35,999 nucleotides of DNA, taken from assembly GCA_016217765.1 (NCBI GenBank), contig JACRGP010000148.1, positions 1-35,999 of the forward strand. Direction: 5' to 3'. The notes under the pieces are model-generated. The model did no database searches. It was not told the DNA's origin and saw nothing but the letters and a program-made list of their open reading frames with translations. Below, in pieces: positions 16,931 to 25,974 of the stretch; the first letter of the stretch is position 1; each line of letters begins with the position of its first letter. Origin of the DNA: Nitrospinota bacterium (lineage in GTDB: Bacteria > Nitrospinota > Nitrospinia > Nitrospinales > JACRGP01). The translations under genes and the position numbers were made by a program.

Positions 16931-18232
16931 ATGAACCTATCTGAACTCAGGAATTTATCAGGACAAGCGGTCATCGTCGCCGGCCTTCTCATGTTTTTAG
17001 GAAGCGCGCCGGCCCGCGCCGAACCCCTGAAAAAACCGGGACCGGAAAAACCGGTCCCCGTGGTCGTCGCCAAAGCCGTGTCCCTCCCGGCGGACACGAA
17101 GATCGAGTTGCCGGGGACCGTTCTTCCCTGGGCCGTCACCCGTCTCGCCTCGGAGGTGAATGCCCGCGTGGAATCGCTATCGTTCAACGAAGGGCAGTAC
17201 GTGAAAAAAGGGACGCCCCTGGTCCAACTCCGCACGCACCCCTTAAAACTTCAGCGCGACCTCGCGATGGCCGAGAAAATACGCGTGGCCGCCAAACTTG
17301 AAGAGTTGCGGACGGGCACGCGGGCGGAAACCATCGAGGCGGCCAAGGCCTCTCTGGAACAGGCCCGGGCCCGCGTAAAGGTCACCCAAAACGAACTGCT
17401 CCGCGCCAGCAGGCTATACGCGGACAAGGTCCTGAGCCTGCACGACTTCGACCGGGCCAAGGCCGAGGCCGACGAAGCCAAGGCCCTCGCGGAGCAAAGG
17501 CAGGCGGTGTTGAAGGAGTTGGAGGCCGGCCCGAGGATCGAGGAAATACGCCAGGAGGAAGCGAACCTGCAAGCCGCCGAGGCCCGCATCGCCATCATCG
17601 AGGACGACATTCACCGTTCCACGATCCATGCCCCCTTCAACGGCTACGTGGTGAAAAAGGAGACCGAGACGGGGCAGTGGCTGGAAAAAGGCGACCCAGC
17701 CGTCTCCATGATCGCCGTGGACGCCTTGAAGGCGGAAATCAACCTGCCGCAGTTTCACTTCAACAAAATCGAGATCGGGACGCCCGCCAAAATCATCCTC
17801 GAAGGCCGCGGGGCCGATCGCGCGAACGAGGAATTCAAGGGCGAGGCGATCGAAAAGATCTACTCGGGCGACCCCGCTTCGCGCACTTTTCCGGTGCGGG
17901 TCAAAGTGATCAACCCCAATTCGCGGATCGCGGCCGGCATGCTCGTCCGCGTCGAGCTTTATCCGGAGGAGAAAAGGAAAAACACGCTTTACGTCCCCAA
18001 GGACGCCGTGGTCCGCACCCCCAGGGAAACGTCCGTCTGGGTGGTCCGGGAGGACAAGGACAATAATTTCACCGCCATGAAAGTGGCGGTGGAAACCGGC
18101 GACAACGTGGAAAAACTCGTGGCCGTCAAAGCCGACCCCAAAAAACTCAAGGTGGGCGAATGGGTGGTCGTCCAAGGCAACGAGCGGCTTCCTCCGGAGG
18201 TTAAAGTCACCGTGATCGACAAGCGCGAATGA
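16931..18232 (+). CDS. RND efflux periplasmic adaptor (HlyD/AcrA family)
   Basis: A membrane-fusion protein linking the inner-membrane pump encoded downstream to an outer-membrane channel. A signal peptide (QAVIVAGLLMFLGSAPARA) is followed by the first half of a lipoyl-like domain (NEGQYVKKGTPLVQL). A long alpha-helical hairpin rich in Ala, Glu and Lys comes next, then the second lipoyl half (STIHAPFNGYVVKKETETGQW) and the beta-barrel and membrane-proximal domains. ATG 16931 is chosen because it opens directly onto the signal peptide; a TTG at 16895 is in frame. The pump gene starts 7 bp after its stop. The 141-bp gap before it shows no gene or clear promoter. Confidence 0.92.
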   Translation: MNLSELRNLSGQAVIVAGLLMFLGSAPARAEPLKKPGPEKPVPVVVAKAVSLPADTKIELPGTVLPWAVTRLASEVNARVESLSFNEGQYVKKGTPLVQLRTHPLKLQRDLAMAEKIRVAAKLEELRTGTRAETIEAAKASLEQARARVKVTQNELLRASRLYADKVLSLHDFDRAKAEADEAKALAEQRQAVLKELEAGPRIEEIRQEEANLQAAEARIAIIEDDIHRSTIHAPFNGYVVKKETETGQWLEKGDPAVSMIAVDALKAEINLPQFHFNKIEIGTPAKIILEGRGADRANEEFKGEAIEKIYSGDPASRTFPVRVKVINPNSRIAAGMLVRVELYPEEKRKNTLYVPKDAVVRTPRETSVWVVREDKDNNFTAMKVAVETGDNVEKLVAVKADPKKLKVGEWVVVQGNERLPPEVKVTVIDKRE

Positions 18233-18239
18233 GTTTTCC

Positions 18240-21200
18240 ATGAAGTTGATCGAACACTCGCTTAAATACGGCGTGACGGTGGCGGTCGGGGTCATCCTGG
18301 TCCTCATGTTCGGGATCCTGTCGCTCCTGCGGGTCCCCATTCAATTGACGCCCGACGTCACCCAGCCGGAATTGACGGTCACCACCACATGGCCCGGAGC
18401 CAGCCCGGAGGAAGTGGAGCGGGACATCGTCGATCAGCAGGAGAAATATCTGAAATCGGTGCCCGGGCTAACGGAAATACGTAGCACGGCGCAGACCGGC
18501 CTTTCCGAGATCAACCTGCGGTTCCAAGTCGGTTCGGACATCCGCGAGGACATGCTCCGCACCTTGACCGCCATCAAACAGGTCCCCTCCTATCCCGAAA
18601 ACGTCGACGAGCCGGTCATCCAGACGGTCAACGTGTCCGACCGCCCGATCGGTTGGTTCGTCCTTCAGCCGCTCCCGGGGCATGAGGGCAAGATCGACGT
18701 CTACCACTACCGGGACTTCGCGACGGACAACATCAAGTCGCGGTTCGAGCGCGTGGCCGGGGTTTCGCAAAGCTCCGTGTTTGGCGGTAGCGAGTTGGAA
18801 GTCCGCGTGACGTTCGACCCAAACGCCCTCGCCGAACGCGCCATCAGCATCTACGACCTCAGGGAAGCCCTGCGCCGGCAGAACCAAAACGTCAGCGGCG
18901 GCGATTTCGACGAGGGGAAACGGCGCTACATCATCCGGACCACGGGGGAATTCACGTCGCCGGAAGACATCGAGAAAACCATCGTCTCTCATGTGAACGG
19001 CCGCCCCGTATACGTGAAGGACGTGGCCCGGGTCCACATGGATTACGCGGAACTGCGCTCCTACGTGCGCCACAACGGATTGCCGGGGATCGCCGTCAAC
19101 GCGCAGAGGGAACTGGGATCGAACATCCTGCAGGTCATGAAGGACCTGCAGGAGACGCAGAGGGACCTCAACGAGAACCTGCTCCACCCCATGGGGCTCC
19201 ACCTCGTGCAAACCGCCGACGCCACGGAATACATCGCCCTGTCCATCAAAATGGTCCAGACGGACATCGTGATCGGCGGGGCGCTGGCGATCGTCATCCT
19301 CCTGATTTTCCTGAGGAGCTGGTTCAGCACGCTGGTCATCGCCCTGGCCATCCCCATCAGCGTCGTCGGCTCCTTCCTGATCGTCACGCTGATGGGCCGG
19401 AGCATCAACGTGATCATGCTGGCCGGGATGGCCTTTTCGGTGGGCATGGTGGTGGACGCCTCCATCGTGGTGCTGGAGAACATACACCGCCACCGGCACA
19501 TGGGAAAGAACTCCCACGACGCGGCGCTGGACGCCACGACCGAGGTCTGGGGCGCCATCCTCGCCAGCACGTTGACGCACCTGACGGTATTCATCCCCAT
19601 TTTGTTCATCCAGGAGGAAGTCGGCCAGATGTTCCGCGACATCGCCGTGGCCGTCAGCGCGACCATTTTCCTGTCGATGATCGTCAGCGTCCTGGTCATC
19701 CCTCCCCTGAGCGCCAGGCTGTTGCGTTACGAGGAAATCCACGCCCATGACCGCCATTCCCGCATCTACAAGATGTTCCTGAACATGTTCGGCCTGGTCC
19801 CCTTCGGGCAGAAATTCAACCAATGGGTGACGGATTCGCTACGCTCGCTTTTCCGGTCGTTGAAATCGCAAGCGATGGTGATCGTCCTCTTGACCGTCGT
19901 GCCTCTCGGGATCGCATGGAAAATTCTGCCCAAGGCCGAGTATCTCCCCGAGGGCGACCAGAACGTCATATTCGGAATGATGATCCCCCCCCAGGGATAC
20001 AACATCCAGGAGATGACGCGCATCGGCAACCAGATGGAGGAATTCTACCGCCCCTACTGGTTGGCCGAGCCCGGCAGTCCCGAGGAGGCGCGACTCAAGG
20101 GGCCGGCGGTGCGCAACTTCCTGTACATCGGCAGGGAAGGAAACCTGTTCACCGTGGTGAAGGCCAGGGACCCCGAACGCGCCAAGGACCTGGTCCCGGT
20201 CTTGAAGCAGGAGCTTGGTAAAGTCCCGGGGATGATTTCCGTGACCCGCCAGTTATCGCTGTTCACCAGCGCCTTCCGGGGATCGCGCGGCATCGAAATC
20301 AACATCATGGGACCCGACATGTCCAAGCTGTCGTCCATCACCCAGAACGCGTTTTTCAAGCTCAAGAAATTGATGCCGGAGGCGCAGATCCGTCCCGTGC
20401 CGGGAATGGAACTCGGTCAGCCGCAAATCAAGATTTTTCCCAGGATGAAGGAAATCGCGGAAACGGACGCGACCGTTTACGAGCTGGGTTATTCCGTGGC
20501 CGCCCTGGTCGACGGGGTTTACGCGGACAAGGTTTACATGGACCCCGAAAAAGTCGACGCGCCCTATGTCCCGCGCTACGGCGTGGACCTCGTCCTGAAA
20601 AGCCGGGAGCATTCCGTCGACCGCACGCAGGACATCTCCTCCCTGGTCGTGCACACCCGGAAGGGCAACGCCCTGCCCCTGGCCAGCGTCGCGGAATTGA
20701 AGGAAACCGTGACCGCCGAGCAAATCCAGCACTTCGAGCGCAGACGGGCCATCACCCTGGAAGTGGTCCCCCCGCCCCAAATGCCGCTCGAGGAAGGCAT
20801 CGACCTCGTGAAAAAGGAAATCATCCAACCGCTCAAGGACGACGAGACGATTTCCGGGCAATACGCCGTCCAGTTGACGGGCAACGCCGACAAACTCGAC
20901 CGGATGAAGGGAGTCATGTCGGGCAACCTCCTGCTGGCGGTCGTCATCACCTATCTTTTCCTGGCGGTCCTGCTCCAACACTGGGGTTACCCGTTCATCA
21001 TCATGCTCAGCGTGCCCACGGCGGCGGTCGGCGGGGTCGTCGGGCTGTGGTTCCTGAACCTGTTCGTTCTGCAACCTCTGGACGTGTTGACCATGCTCGG
21101 ATTCGTCATCCTCGTCGGCGTGGTGGCCAACAACGCCATCCTGATCGTGTATCAAAGCCTCAACAACGTGAGGTACGGCCTGCCCGTCCAGGAGGCGATC

Positions 21201-21458
21201 CTGGAAAGCGTCCGGACCCGCATACGGCCGATTTTCATGACCTCGCTGACCAGCATCTTCGGCCTTCTGCCCCTGGTGGCGATCCCCGGCGCGGGGAGCG
21301 AGATCTACCGCGGCATCGGCGTGGTGCTTTTGTCCGGCCTGCTGTTCAGCGCCGTGTTCACCTTGTTCCTCATCCCGTGCCTGATGAACCTTGCGATGCT
21401 CTATTTCGCCAACCGGCGGGCGCCCGCGACCGGGCCCAGCCTGCAAATTGGCGAATAG
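18240..21458 (+). CDS. RND-family efflux transporter
   Basis: An inner-membrane proton-driven pump of the AcrB/MMPL superfamily, 1072 residues, with the usual twelve membrane helices in two repeats and two large periplasmic loops. N-terminal marks are RVPIQLTPDVTQPELTV and WPGASPEEVE. In helix 4 the relay reads GMVVDASIVVLEN: Asp406 matches the first Asp of AcrB and the second is Ala. In helix 10 Asn964 stands where AcrB has Lys940. Such relays occur in other RND branches, so the substrate cannot be deduced from AcrB. The adaptor gene is upstream; no outer-membrane channel gene is present. The gene is probably translated with the adaptor. Confidence 0.93.
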   Translation: MKLIEHSLKYGVTVAVGVILVLMFGILSLLRVPIQLTPDVTQPELTVTTTWPGASPEEVERDIVDQQEKYLKSVPGLTEIRSTAQTGLSEINLRFQVGSDIREDMLRTLTAIKQVPSYPENVDEPVIQTVNVSDRPIGWFVLQPLPGHEGKIDVYHYRDFATDNIKSRFERVAGVSQSSVFGGSELEVRVTFDPNALAERAISIYDLREALRRQNQNVSGGDFDEGKRRYIIRTTGEFTSPEDIEKTIVSHVNGRPVYVKDVARVHMDYAELRSYVRHNGLPGIAVNAQRELGSNILQVMKDLQETQRDLNENLLHPMGLHLVQTADATEYIALSIKMVQTDIVIGGALAIVILLIFLRSWFSTLVIALAIPISVVGSFLIVTLMGRSINVIMLAGMAFSVGMVVDASIVVLENIHRHRHMGKNSHDAALDATTEVWGAILASTLTHLTVFIPILFIQEEVGQMFRDIAVAVSATIFLSMIVSVLVIPPLSARLLRYEEIHAHDRHSRIYKMFLNMFGLVPFGQKFNQWVTDSLRSLFRSLKSQAMVIVLLTVVPLGIAWKILPKAEYLPEGDQNVIFGMMIPPQGYNIQEMTRIGNQMEEFYRPYWLAEPGSPEEARLKGPAVRNFLYIGREGNLFTVVKARDPERAKDLVPVLKQELGKVPGMISVTRQLSLFTSAFRGSRGIEINIMGPDMSKLSSITQNAFFKLKKLMPEAQIRPVPGMELGQPQIKIFPRMKEIAETDATVYELGYSVAALVDGVYADKVYMDPEKVDAPYVPRYGVDLVLKSREHSVDRTQDISSLVVHTRKGNALPLASVAELKETVTAEQIQHFERRRAITLEVVPPPQMPLEEGIDLVKKEIIQPLKDDETISGQYAVQLTGNADKLDRMKGVMSGNLLLAVVITYLFLAVLLQHWGYPFIIMLSVPTAAVGGVVGLWFLNLFVLQPLDVLTMLGFVILVGVVANNAILIVYQSLNNVRYGLPVQEAILESVRTRIRPIFMTSLTSIFGLLPLVAIPGAGSEIYRGIGVVLLSGLLFSAVFTLFLIPCLMNLAMLYFANRRAPATGPSLQIGE

Positions 21459-21492
21459 TTCTTCAACTCTCCCTCGAGTGGGCCGCGAGCAC

Positions 21493-22188
21493 ATGGAAAA
21501 ATCCGGCGTCGTCGCATACTGGAAAAACTTTTTTTCCGACCTCCTGACGGGTACGTTCAAAAACCTGTTCATTTACTGCGCCGGAGGTCTGGCCCTGGGA
21601 ATGGCGGCGGTTTACGTCCTGTATCGATTTTTCATGGAACCCGCCGGGTGGAACGCATTCTTGCAATGGACGGCGGTCCTGCTGAGCCTGGCTTGGTATG
21701 GCGCCTGGGGATTGTTCCACGGCCTGGCCGCCTGCGCCGTCTCCACGATCGAAAGAAAACTCTCCGAGATGGTCGACGGACTGCACGGCCTTCTGGACCT
21801 TTTGTCGCGCGAGGTTTTGGGGAGATTTCCAAAGCTCGACAACCGCATCCCCAGGGAGGACTTGGAAAGGAAGTTCGACGAAATCGGCAAAAGCTACCTC
21901 GACGAATTGCGGCTCAAAAGGGGGCCGATGGGCCTTTTGTACCGCATCGTCTTTGCGACCATCCTCAAAAGCCTGAAGTTCTTTTTTCTGGACGAGGTCG
22001 CGGAGAAACTGAAGGGCAAAACCGCGGGGGCCGTAACGCCCGCCGATATCGAAAGCGCCTTGCGCCGGGCGGGCGCCGAGATGGTCCTTTCGCCCATCCT
22101 GGATAATTTTTTATTGCTGAAAATTTTCAATTATGCTTTTATGATCGTTACGTTTGGAATTCCATTTGGAATCCTCTGGAAATTTTGA
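21493..22188 (+). CDS. Hypothetical membrane protein
   Basis: Not recognised. The 231 residues have two hydrophobic segments near the N-terminus (FIYCAGGLALGMAAVYVLY and FLQWTAVLLSLAWYGAWGLF), a central charged region with helical periodicity, and a hydrophobic C-terminus (MIVTFGIPFGILWKF). ATG 21493 is used because the frame upstream runs into the RND gene; GTG 21478 is an in-frame alternative. It lies 34 bp after the RND pump and 33 bp before the next small gene, in the same direction, so it may be an accessory of either group. Confidence 0.7.
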   Translation: MEKSGVVAYWKNFFSDLLTGTFKNLFIYCAGGLALGMAAVYVLYRFFMEPAGWNAFLQWTAVLLSLAWYGAWGLFHGLAACAVSTIERKLSEMVDGLHGLLDLLSREVLGRFPKLDNRIPREDLERKFDEIGKSYLDELRLKRGPMGLLYRIVFATILKSLKFFFLDEVAEKLKGKTAGAVTPADIESALRRAGAEMVLSPILDNFLLLKIFNYAFMIVTFGIPFGILWKF

Positions 22189-22221
22189 GCATCTAAAGGG
22201 GCGAATCTTCCCGGAGAAATT

Positions 22222-22521
22222 GTGCATCCTCTTCAAATCCGCAAACCCTCGACCCGGCTCCTGGCAATAATCCTATTGCTGGGTTTCGGTCTGCTGACCG
22301 GATTTTCCTCCGTCCTGCACAGCCACGAGCTGGATTTCGGCCCCACTCACAAGGATTGCGCGCCGTGCCATTGGTCGCAATCCAGCGCCGGCGACAAGTC
22401 CCATGCCGCCGACGTCCCCGTCTCCCAGGTTTTCCAGATTTTCCAAATCTCCGTCAGCCTGATATTTCCGCTGAGGTTCTTCTCCGACACCCTCAGCCGA
22501 AGCCCGCCGTTCCTTTCGTAA
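22222..22521 (+). CDS. Small membrane protein with a His/Cys motif (DUF2946-like)
   Basis: A 99-residue protein with one N-terminal hydrophobic segment (LLAIILLLGFGLLTGFSSVL), directly followed by a metal-binding-like stretch containing HSH, His and CAPCHW, and a second hydrophobic segment near the end. Short proteins of this build occur beside copper, zinc or manganese transport genes; the resemblance to DUF2946 is from memory and weak. The start is GTG 22222 with CGGAGAAA upstream. CxxCH is present here, but one short motif in a membrane-edge context is not enough to call a cytochrome. It precedes the porin and ZnuA/ZnuB-like genes. Confidence 0.6.
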   Translation: MHPLQIRKPSTRLLAIILLLGFGLLTGFSSVLHSHELDFGPTHKDCAPCHWSQSSAGDKSHAADVPVSQVFQIFQISVSLIFPLRFFSDTLSRSPPFLS

Positions 22522-22641
22522 ATCCCAACTCCAATAGTCTGGCTTAAAAACGGCATTGCCGCCGCGGGCGCCCGATTTCCATCGTCCGCCGGTCGCGCGC
22601 GCCGGAAGACCCATTACATTTTCATGCTGGAGACGGAATTT

Positions 22642-23856
22642 ATGAAATTCGCCGGATATATCCTGTCCATCGTCTCATTTCTCGTTTTACCCGTATTTGC
22701 GTTGGCGGAGGACGGCCGCGCCCCGAAACGTCTGGAGGACCTCGAAAGACGAATAAAAATCCTGGAGGAGAAAAACGCCGCGCAAAAGCCGGAACCGGCG
22801 CCCTCCCCCGCAGTCCCCGCCCTGCCGTCCTCGGCCACGGGGATTTCGCGGGCGTTCAACCCGGCGTTCAGCGTCAACGGCCTGTTTCTCGGGGCCTACC
22901 GGTCCGAAAAGAACAAGGACCAGACCGCCGACGTGAAAACGGGGCTGAATGTCCAGGAACTCGAACTGCAAGCCACGGCGTATATCGACACGTACCTCAG
23001 AGGCGACATTGTCCTTTCCCTGCCGACGGCGGAATCCATCGAAATCGAGGAGGCCATCGTGGATTTTGTCCCCATGCGCAACCTCTCGGCAAGGGCCGGG
23101 AAATTCCTCGCCGCCTTCGGCAAGCACAACCAACTGCATACGCACCAGTTCCCATTCATCGATGCGCCGCTGGCCAACAAGGAAATATTCGGCGATAGTT
23201 TGAACGAGAAAGGGTTGGGTCTGAACTGGATCGCTCCGTCGCCCTGGTATTCCGAGGTCAACTTTCAACTTCTGGAGGGTGAAAACGCCGCCGCGCTGAA
23301 CTCGCGTTTCAACGACGATTTTGGCTACCTGCTTCATAACAAGAACCTGTGGGACCTGAACGAGGACGCCACGGCGGAACTGGGCGGCTCGTATTTATAC
23401 GGGAAGAACCATGCCGAGACCCACAACGCGACGCGCGCCGTTGGCGGCAACCTGACGGTGAAATGGAAACCGGTCCGCCGGGCCATCTACAATACGTTGA
23501 TCTGGCAGACGGAATACCTCGCCGCGTTCAAGGAGAACGGCATCGACCCCGATACCGGCGTCAAACTTTACGACGACAAGGGCGGCGTCTATACCTCCCT
23601 GCAGTATCAGTTCGCGCGCCGGTGGTGGGTCCAAGGCCGCTACGACTATTTCGGCCTGCATACGGCGAACGACGCCAACGACAAACAACGGTGGAGCGGT
23701 TTGCTCGTTTTCGCGCCGTCCGAGTTCTCCGCCGTCCGCTTGCAATACAATCGTCTGGATTACGCGAACAGCGCCACGCTGGGGTTGCAAAACGAGCATC
23801 AGGTCCTGCTTCAGCTCAATTTCACCATGGGCTCTCATCCCGCCCATAAATATTGA
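22642..23856 (+). CDS. Outer-membrane porin-like protein of a metal uptake locus
   Basis: A predicted outer-membrane beta-barrel of 404 residues. A signal peptide (MKFAGYILSIVSFLVLPVFALA) is followed by a short coiled coil (RLEDLERRIKILEEKNAA), as in trimeric or peptidoglycan-associated porins. A long region of alternating strands with aromatic residues comes next. ATG 22642 has GGAG (22629-22632) 9 nt upstream and is preferred to ATG 22624. The gene ends 35 bp before the znuA-like gene. Such porin-like genes next to zinc-type ABC genes are known in several Gram-negative groups; the specific role (metal passage) is inferred from this position. Confidence 0.72.
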   Translation: MKFAGYILSIVSFLVLPVFALAEDGRAPKRLEDLERRIKILEEKNAAQKPEPAPSPAVPALPSSATGISRAFNPAFSVNGLFLGAYRSEKNKDQTADVKTGLNVQELELQATAYIDTYLRGDIVLSLPTAESIEIEEAIVDFVPMRNLSARAGKFLAAFGKHNQLHTHQFPFIDAPLANKEIFGDSLNEKGLGLNWIAPSPWYSEVNFQLLEGENAAALNSRFNDDFGYLLHNKNLWDLNEDATAELGGSYLYGKNHAETHNATRAVGGNLTVKWKPVRRAIYNTLIWQTEYLAAFKENGIDPDTGVKLYDDKGGVYTSLQYQFARRWWVQGRYDYFGLHTANDANDKQRWSGLLVFAPSEFSAVRLQYNRLDYANSATLGLQNEHQVLLQLNFTMGSHPAHKY

Positions 23857-23891
23857 ACCCCAATGAACCTGCGACTTGGAGCGCGCAAAAT

Positions 23892-24833
23892 ATGCCAATC
23901 CATATAAAATTTTCTTATTCATCCTATAGCCGTAATCTGCTCCTCGCTCTTACTTTCCTTTTCCTGGGTACATCCTCCGCCTTCGCGGGTTTAAATGTCG
24001 TGACCACCACCGAGGATATCGCGTCTCTCGTCAAGGAAGTCGGAGGGAACTCCGTTTCCGCGACCAGTATCGCCAAGGGATACCAGGACCCGCATTACGT
24101 GGAAGCCAAGCCCAGTTACATGCTCAAGATCAACCGCGCCGACCTGCTGATCTATATCGGTATGGAACTGGAGATCGGTTATCTGCCGTTGTTGATCGAA
24201 GGAGGGCGGAATCCCAATATCCGGCTAGGGCAACCGGGCCTGCTCGACCTTTCCTCATCCATCGCCCCCATCGAGATCCCCGTCGGCGAGGTGGACCGGT
24301 CGATGGGCGATATCCATCCCTATGGCAACCCGCATTACCATCTGGACCCCGCAAACGGTCCGTTGATGGCCGGACTGATTGCCGACCGCCTGAGCCTTCT
24401 CGACCCGGACAACTCCGCTCAATACAAAACCAACCTGGAAAGTTTCCGCAAACGCATGGAGAGCAAACTCAAGGAATGGTCCGCGCGGATGGAGAAGTTC
24501 AAGGGGACCAGGATAGTGACCTATCATCTCCTGTGGAGCTATTTCATGAAACGCTTCGGTCTGGAATACGCGGGCGTCGTGGAAAACAAAGCGGGGATAT
24601 CCCCCTCGCCCAAACATTTATTGGAGTTGGCGGACACCATGAAACGCCAGAAAATAAAATTGATCCTGACCAACAATTACACGGACCCGAATTTCCCCAA
24701 CCTCCTGAAAGAAAAAACGGGGGCTGGGGTCCTGGTCCTGCCCGGTTCCGTGGGCGGGGTCCCGGAAGCCAAAGACTACATCGGCCTGTTCGACTACCTG
24801 ATCGCCAAAGTGGAACAGGCGCTGTCCCATTAA
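23892..24833 (+). CDS. Zinc/manganese ABC transporter substrate-binding protein (ZnuA-like)
   Basis: A cluster A-I periplasmic metal-binding protein, 313 residues, with a signal peptide (NLLLALTFLFLGTSSAFA). The expected metal ligands are present: His68 in QDPHYVEAKPS, His148 in NPHYHLDP, His212 in TYHLLW and Asp265 in YTDPNF. Three His plus an acidic ligand fits zinc or manganese. There is no His-rich loop of the E. coli ZnuA type. GGAG (23878-23881) lies 10 nt before ATG 23892. The permease gene follows 11 bp later. Metal choice cannot be decided from sequence alone. Confidence 0.88.
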   Translation: MPIHIKFSYSSYSRNLLLALTFLFLGTSSAFAGLNVVTTTEDIASLVKEVGGNSVSATSIAKGYQDPHYVEAKPSYMLKINRADLLIYIGMELEIGYLPLLIEGGRNPNIRLGQPGLLDLSSSIAPIEIPVGEVDRSMGDIHPYGNPHYHLDPANGPLMAGLIADRLSLLDPDNSAQYKTNLESFRKRMESKLKEWSARMEKFKGTRIVTYHLLWSYFMKRFGLEYAGVVENKAGISPSPKHLLELADTMKRQKIKLILTNNYTDPNFPNLLKEKTGAGVLVLPGSVGGVPEAKDYIGLFDYLIAKVEQALSH

Positions 24834-24844
24834 AGGAAACGCCT

Positions 24845-25672
24845 ATGAGCGAACTCGCCACATTCATGGCCGCCCCCGCGGCGGCCTGCATCATTTTAGC
24901 CGTCGTGTTTTCCTATTTTGGCGTTCACGTGTTGAAACGGGAGATCGTTTTCGTGGACCTGTCGCTGGCGCAGTTGGCGGCGCTGGGGACGACGGTCGCC
25001 TACGTCATGGAAATCGAACTGGACACCGGCGGTTCGCAGGCCCTGTCGCTGGCGTTCGTGGCGGCGGGAGCGATCTTTTTCGCCTACATCCGTTTCCTTC
25101 AATCCAAGGTCCCGCACGAAGCGATCATCGGCATCGTCTACGTGGTAGGCGCGTCGCTGGCGATACTGATCGTCAACCGCGCTCCCCACGGCGCCGAGCA
25201 TTTGAAGAACCTGCTGGACGGCTCGATCCTGTGGATCAACTGGAAGGGATTGCTCCAACTGACCGTCGTGGTCGCCATGGTCTCGCTGGTCCACTGGCGG
25301 TTCCGCGAGCGGTTTTTCAAACTATCGCGGGAGTACAAAAACTCGAAGGGTCCGGGAAACTCGCAGACCCTTTGGGACTTTGTATTTTATCTGAGCCTGG
25401 GGCTGGTGATCGTCTCTTCAGTGAGGACGGCGGGGGTGTTCCTGATCTTCACCCTGCTCATTGTCCCGGCGGTTTGCGGGGCGCTGTTCTTCGACACCAT
25501 GACCCGGCAGTTCGCGGCGGGGGCGGTCCTCTCGGTCTTGGTTTCGGTATCCGGGCTGGTTGTTTCCTACCTGTTCGACCAGCCCACGGGGGCCGTCGTC
25601 GTGAGTTGTTTCGGCCTGGCGTTCCTCGCCGCCCTGATCGCCCGGCGATTCATGGCCTTCGGAAATCGATGA
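24845..25672 (+). CDS. Zinc/manganese ABC transporter permease (ZnuB-like)
   Basis: An inner-membrane permease of the ABC-3 family, 275 residues, with several hydrophobic helices. The early stretch FSYFGVHVLKREIVFVDLSLAQLAALG corresponds to the family pattern around the first helices, and FLIFTLLIVPAV lies in a conserved later helix. AAAGGAA upstream of ATG 24845 serves as ribosome site. It should pair with the ZnuA-like protein just upstream. The ATPase needed for transport (ZnuC) is missing from this cluster, so it must be encoded elsewhere or shared. The next gene, 86 bp on, is an unrelated antitoxin. Confidence 0.88.
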   Translation: MSELATFMAAPAAACIILAVVFSYFGVHVLKREIVFVDLSLAQLAALGTTVAYVMEIELDTGGSQALSLAFVAAGAIFFAYIRFLQSKVPHEAIIGIVYVVGASLAILIVNRAPHGAEHLKNLLDGSILWINWKGLLQLTVVVAMVSLVHWRFRERFFKLSREYKNSKGPGNSQTLWDFVFYLSLGLVIVSSVRTAGVFLIFTLLIVPAVCGALFFDTMTRQFAAGAVLSVLVSVSGLVVSYLFDQPTGAVVVSCFGLAFLAALIARRFMAFGNR

Positions 25673-25758
25673 AAAGGCGCCGGGCAATCTCTCCGATATT
25701 GCATAATCCGGCGCGGTTTGGGATACTTGGGGAAATTAGAAGAAGGAGAAATGAGTTT

Positions 25759-25974
25759 ATGACCCTATCCATTCGCCTGGCCCCGGAAACCGAAAAGAAA
25801 CTTACCCGGCTGGCCAAGGAAACCGGCAAATCGAAAAGCGTCTGCGCCCGCGAAGCCATTGACGAATATCTGGAGGAGCGGGAGGATTTTCGCATTGCCC
25901 TTGACCGGCTGAAAAAAGAAAAAGGGGAAATCGACCTCCGTTCAGCGAGAAAAAGACTTGGCCTGGCAGATTAA
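25759..25974 (+). CDS. RelB-like ribbon-helix-helix antitoxin
   Basis: A 71-residue protein with an N-terminal ribbon-helix-helix pattern (MTLSIRLAPETEKKLTRLAK, then GKSKSVCAREAIDEYLEE) and a charged C-terminus (DRLKKEKGEIDLRSARKRLG) of the type that wraps around a RelE toxin. AAGGAG (25743-25748) lies 10 nt before ATG 25759. The toxin frame begins 17 bp before its stop, typical of coupled toxin-antitoxin pairs. It would neutralise the toxin and repress the pair's own promoter. The toxin gene is frameshifted, so the antitoxin may have become dispensable. Confidence 0.85.
   Translation: MTLSIRLAPETEKKLTRLAKETGKSKSVCAREAIDEYLEEREDFRIALDRLKKEKGEIDLRSARKRLGLAD

Noticed and set aside
18468-21572. 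Long minus-strand frames opposite the RND pump (451 and 439 codons)
   Set aside because: They are shadows of the pump gene in GC-rich DNA, rich in His, Arg, Asp and Gln without any domain, and the plus strand is a clear RND protein.
22350-22375. Cytochrome c haem site in the small membrane protein
   Set aside because: CAPCHW has the CxxCH pattern, but the protein is short, mostly hydrophobic and lies among metal transport genes, so a metal-binding role is more likely.
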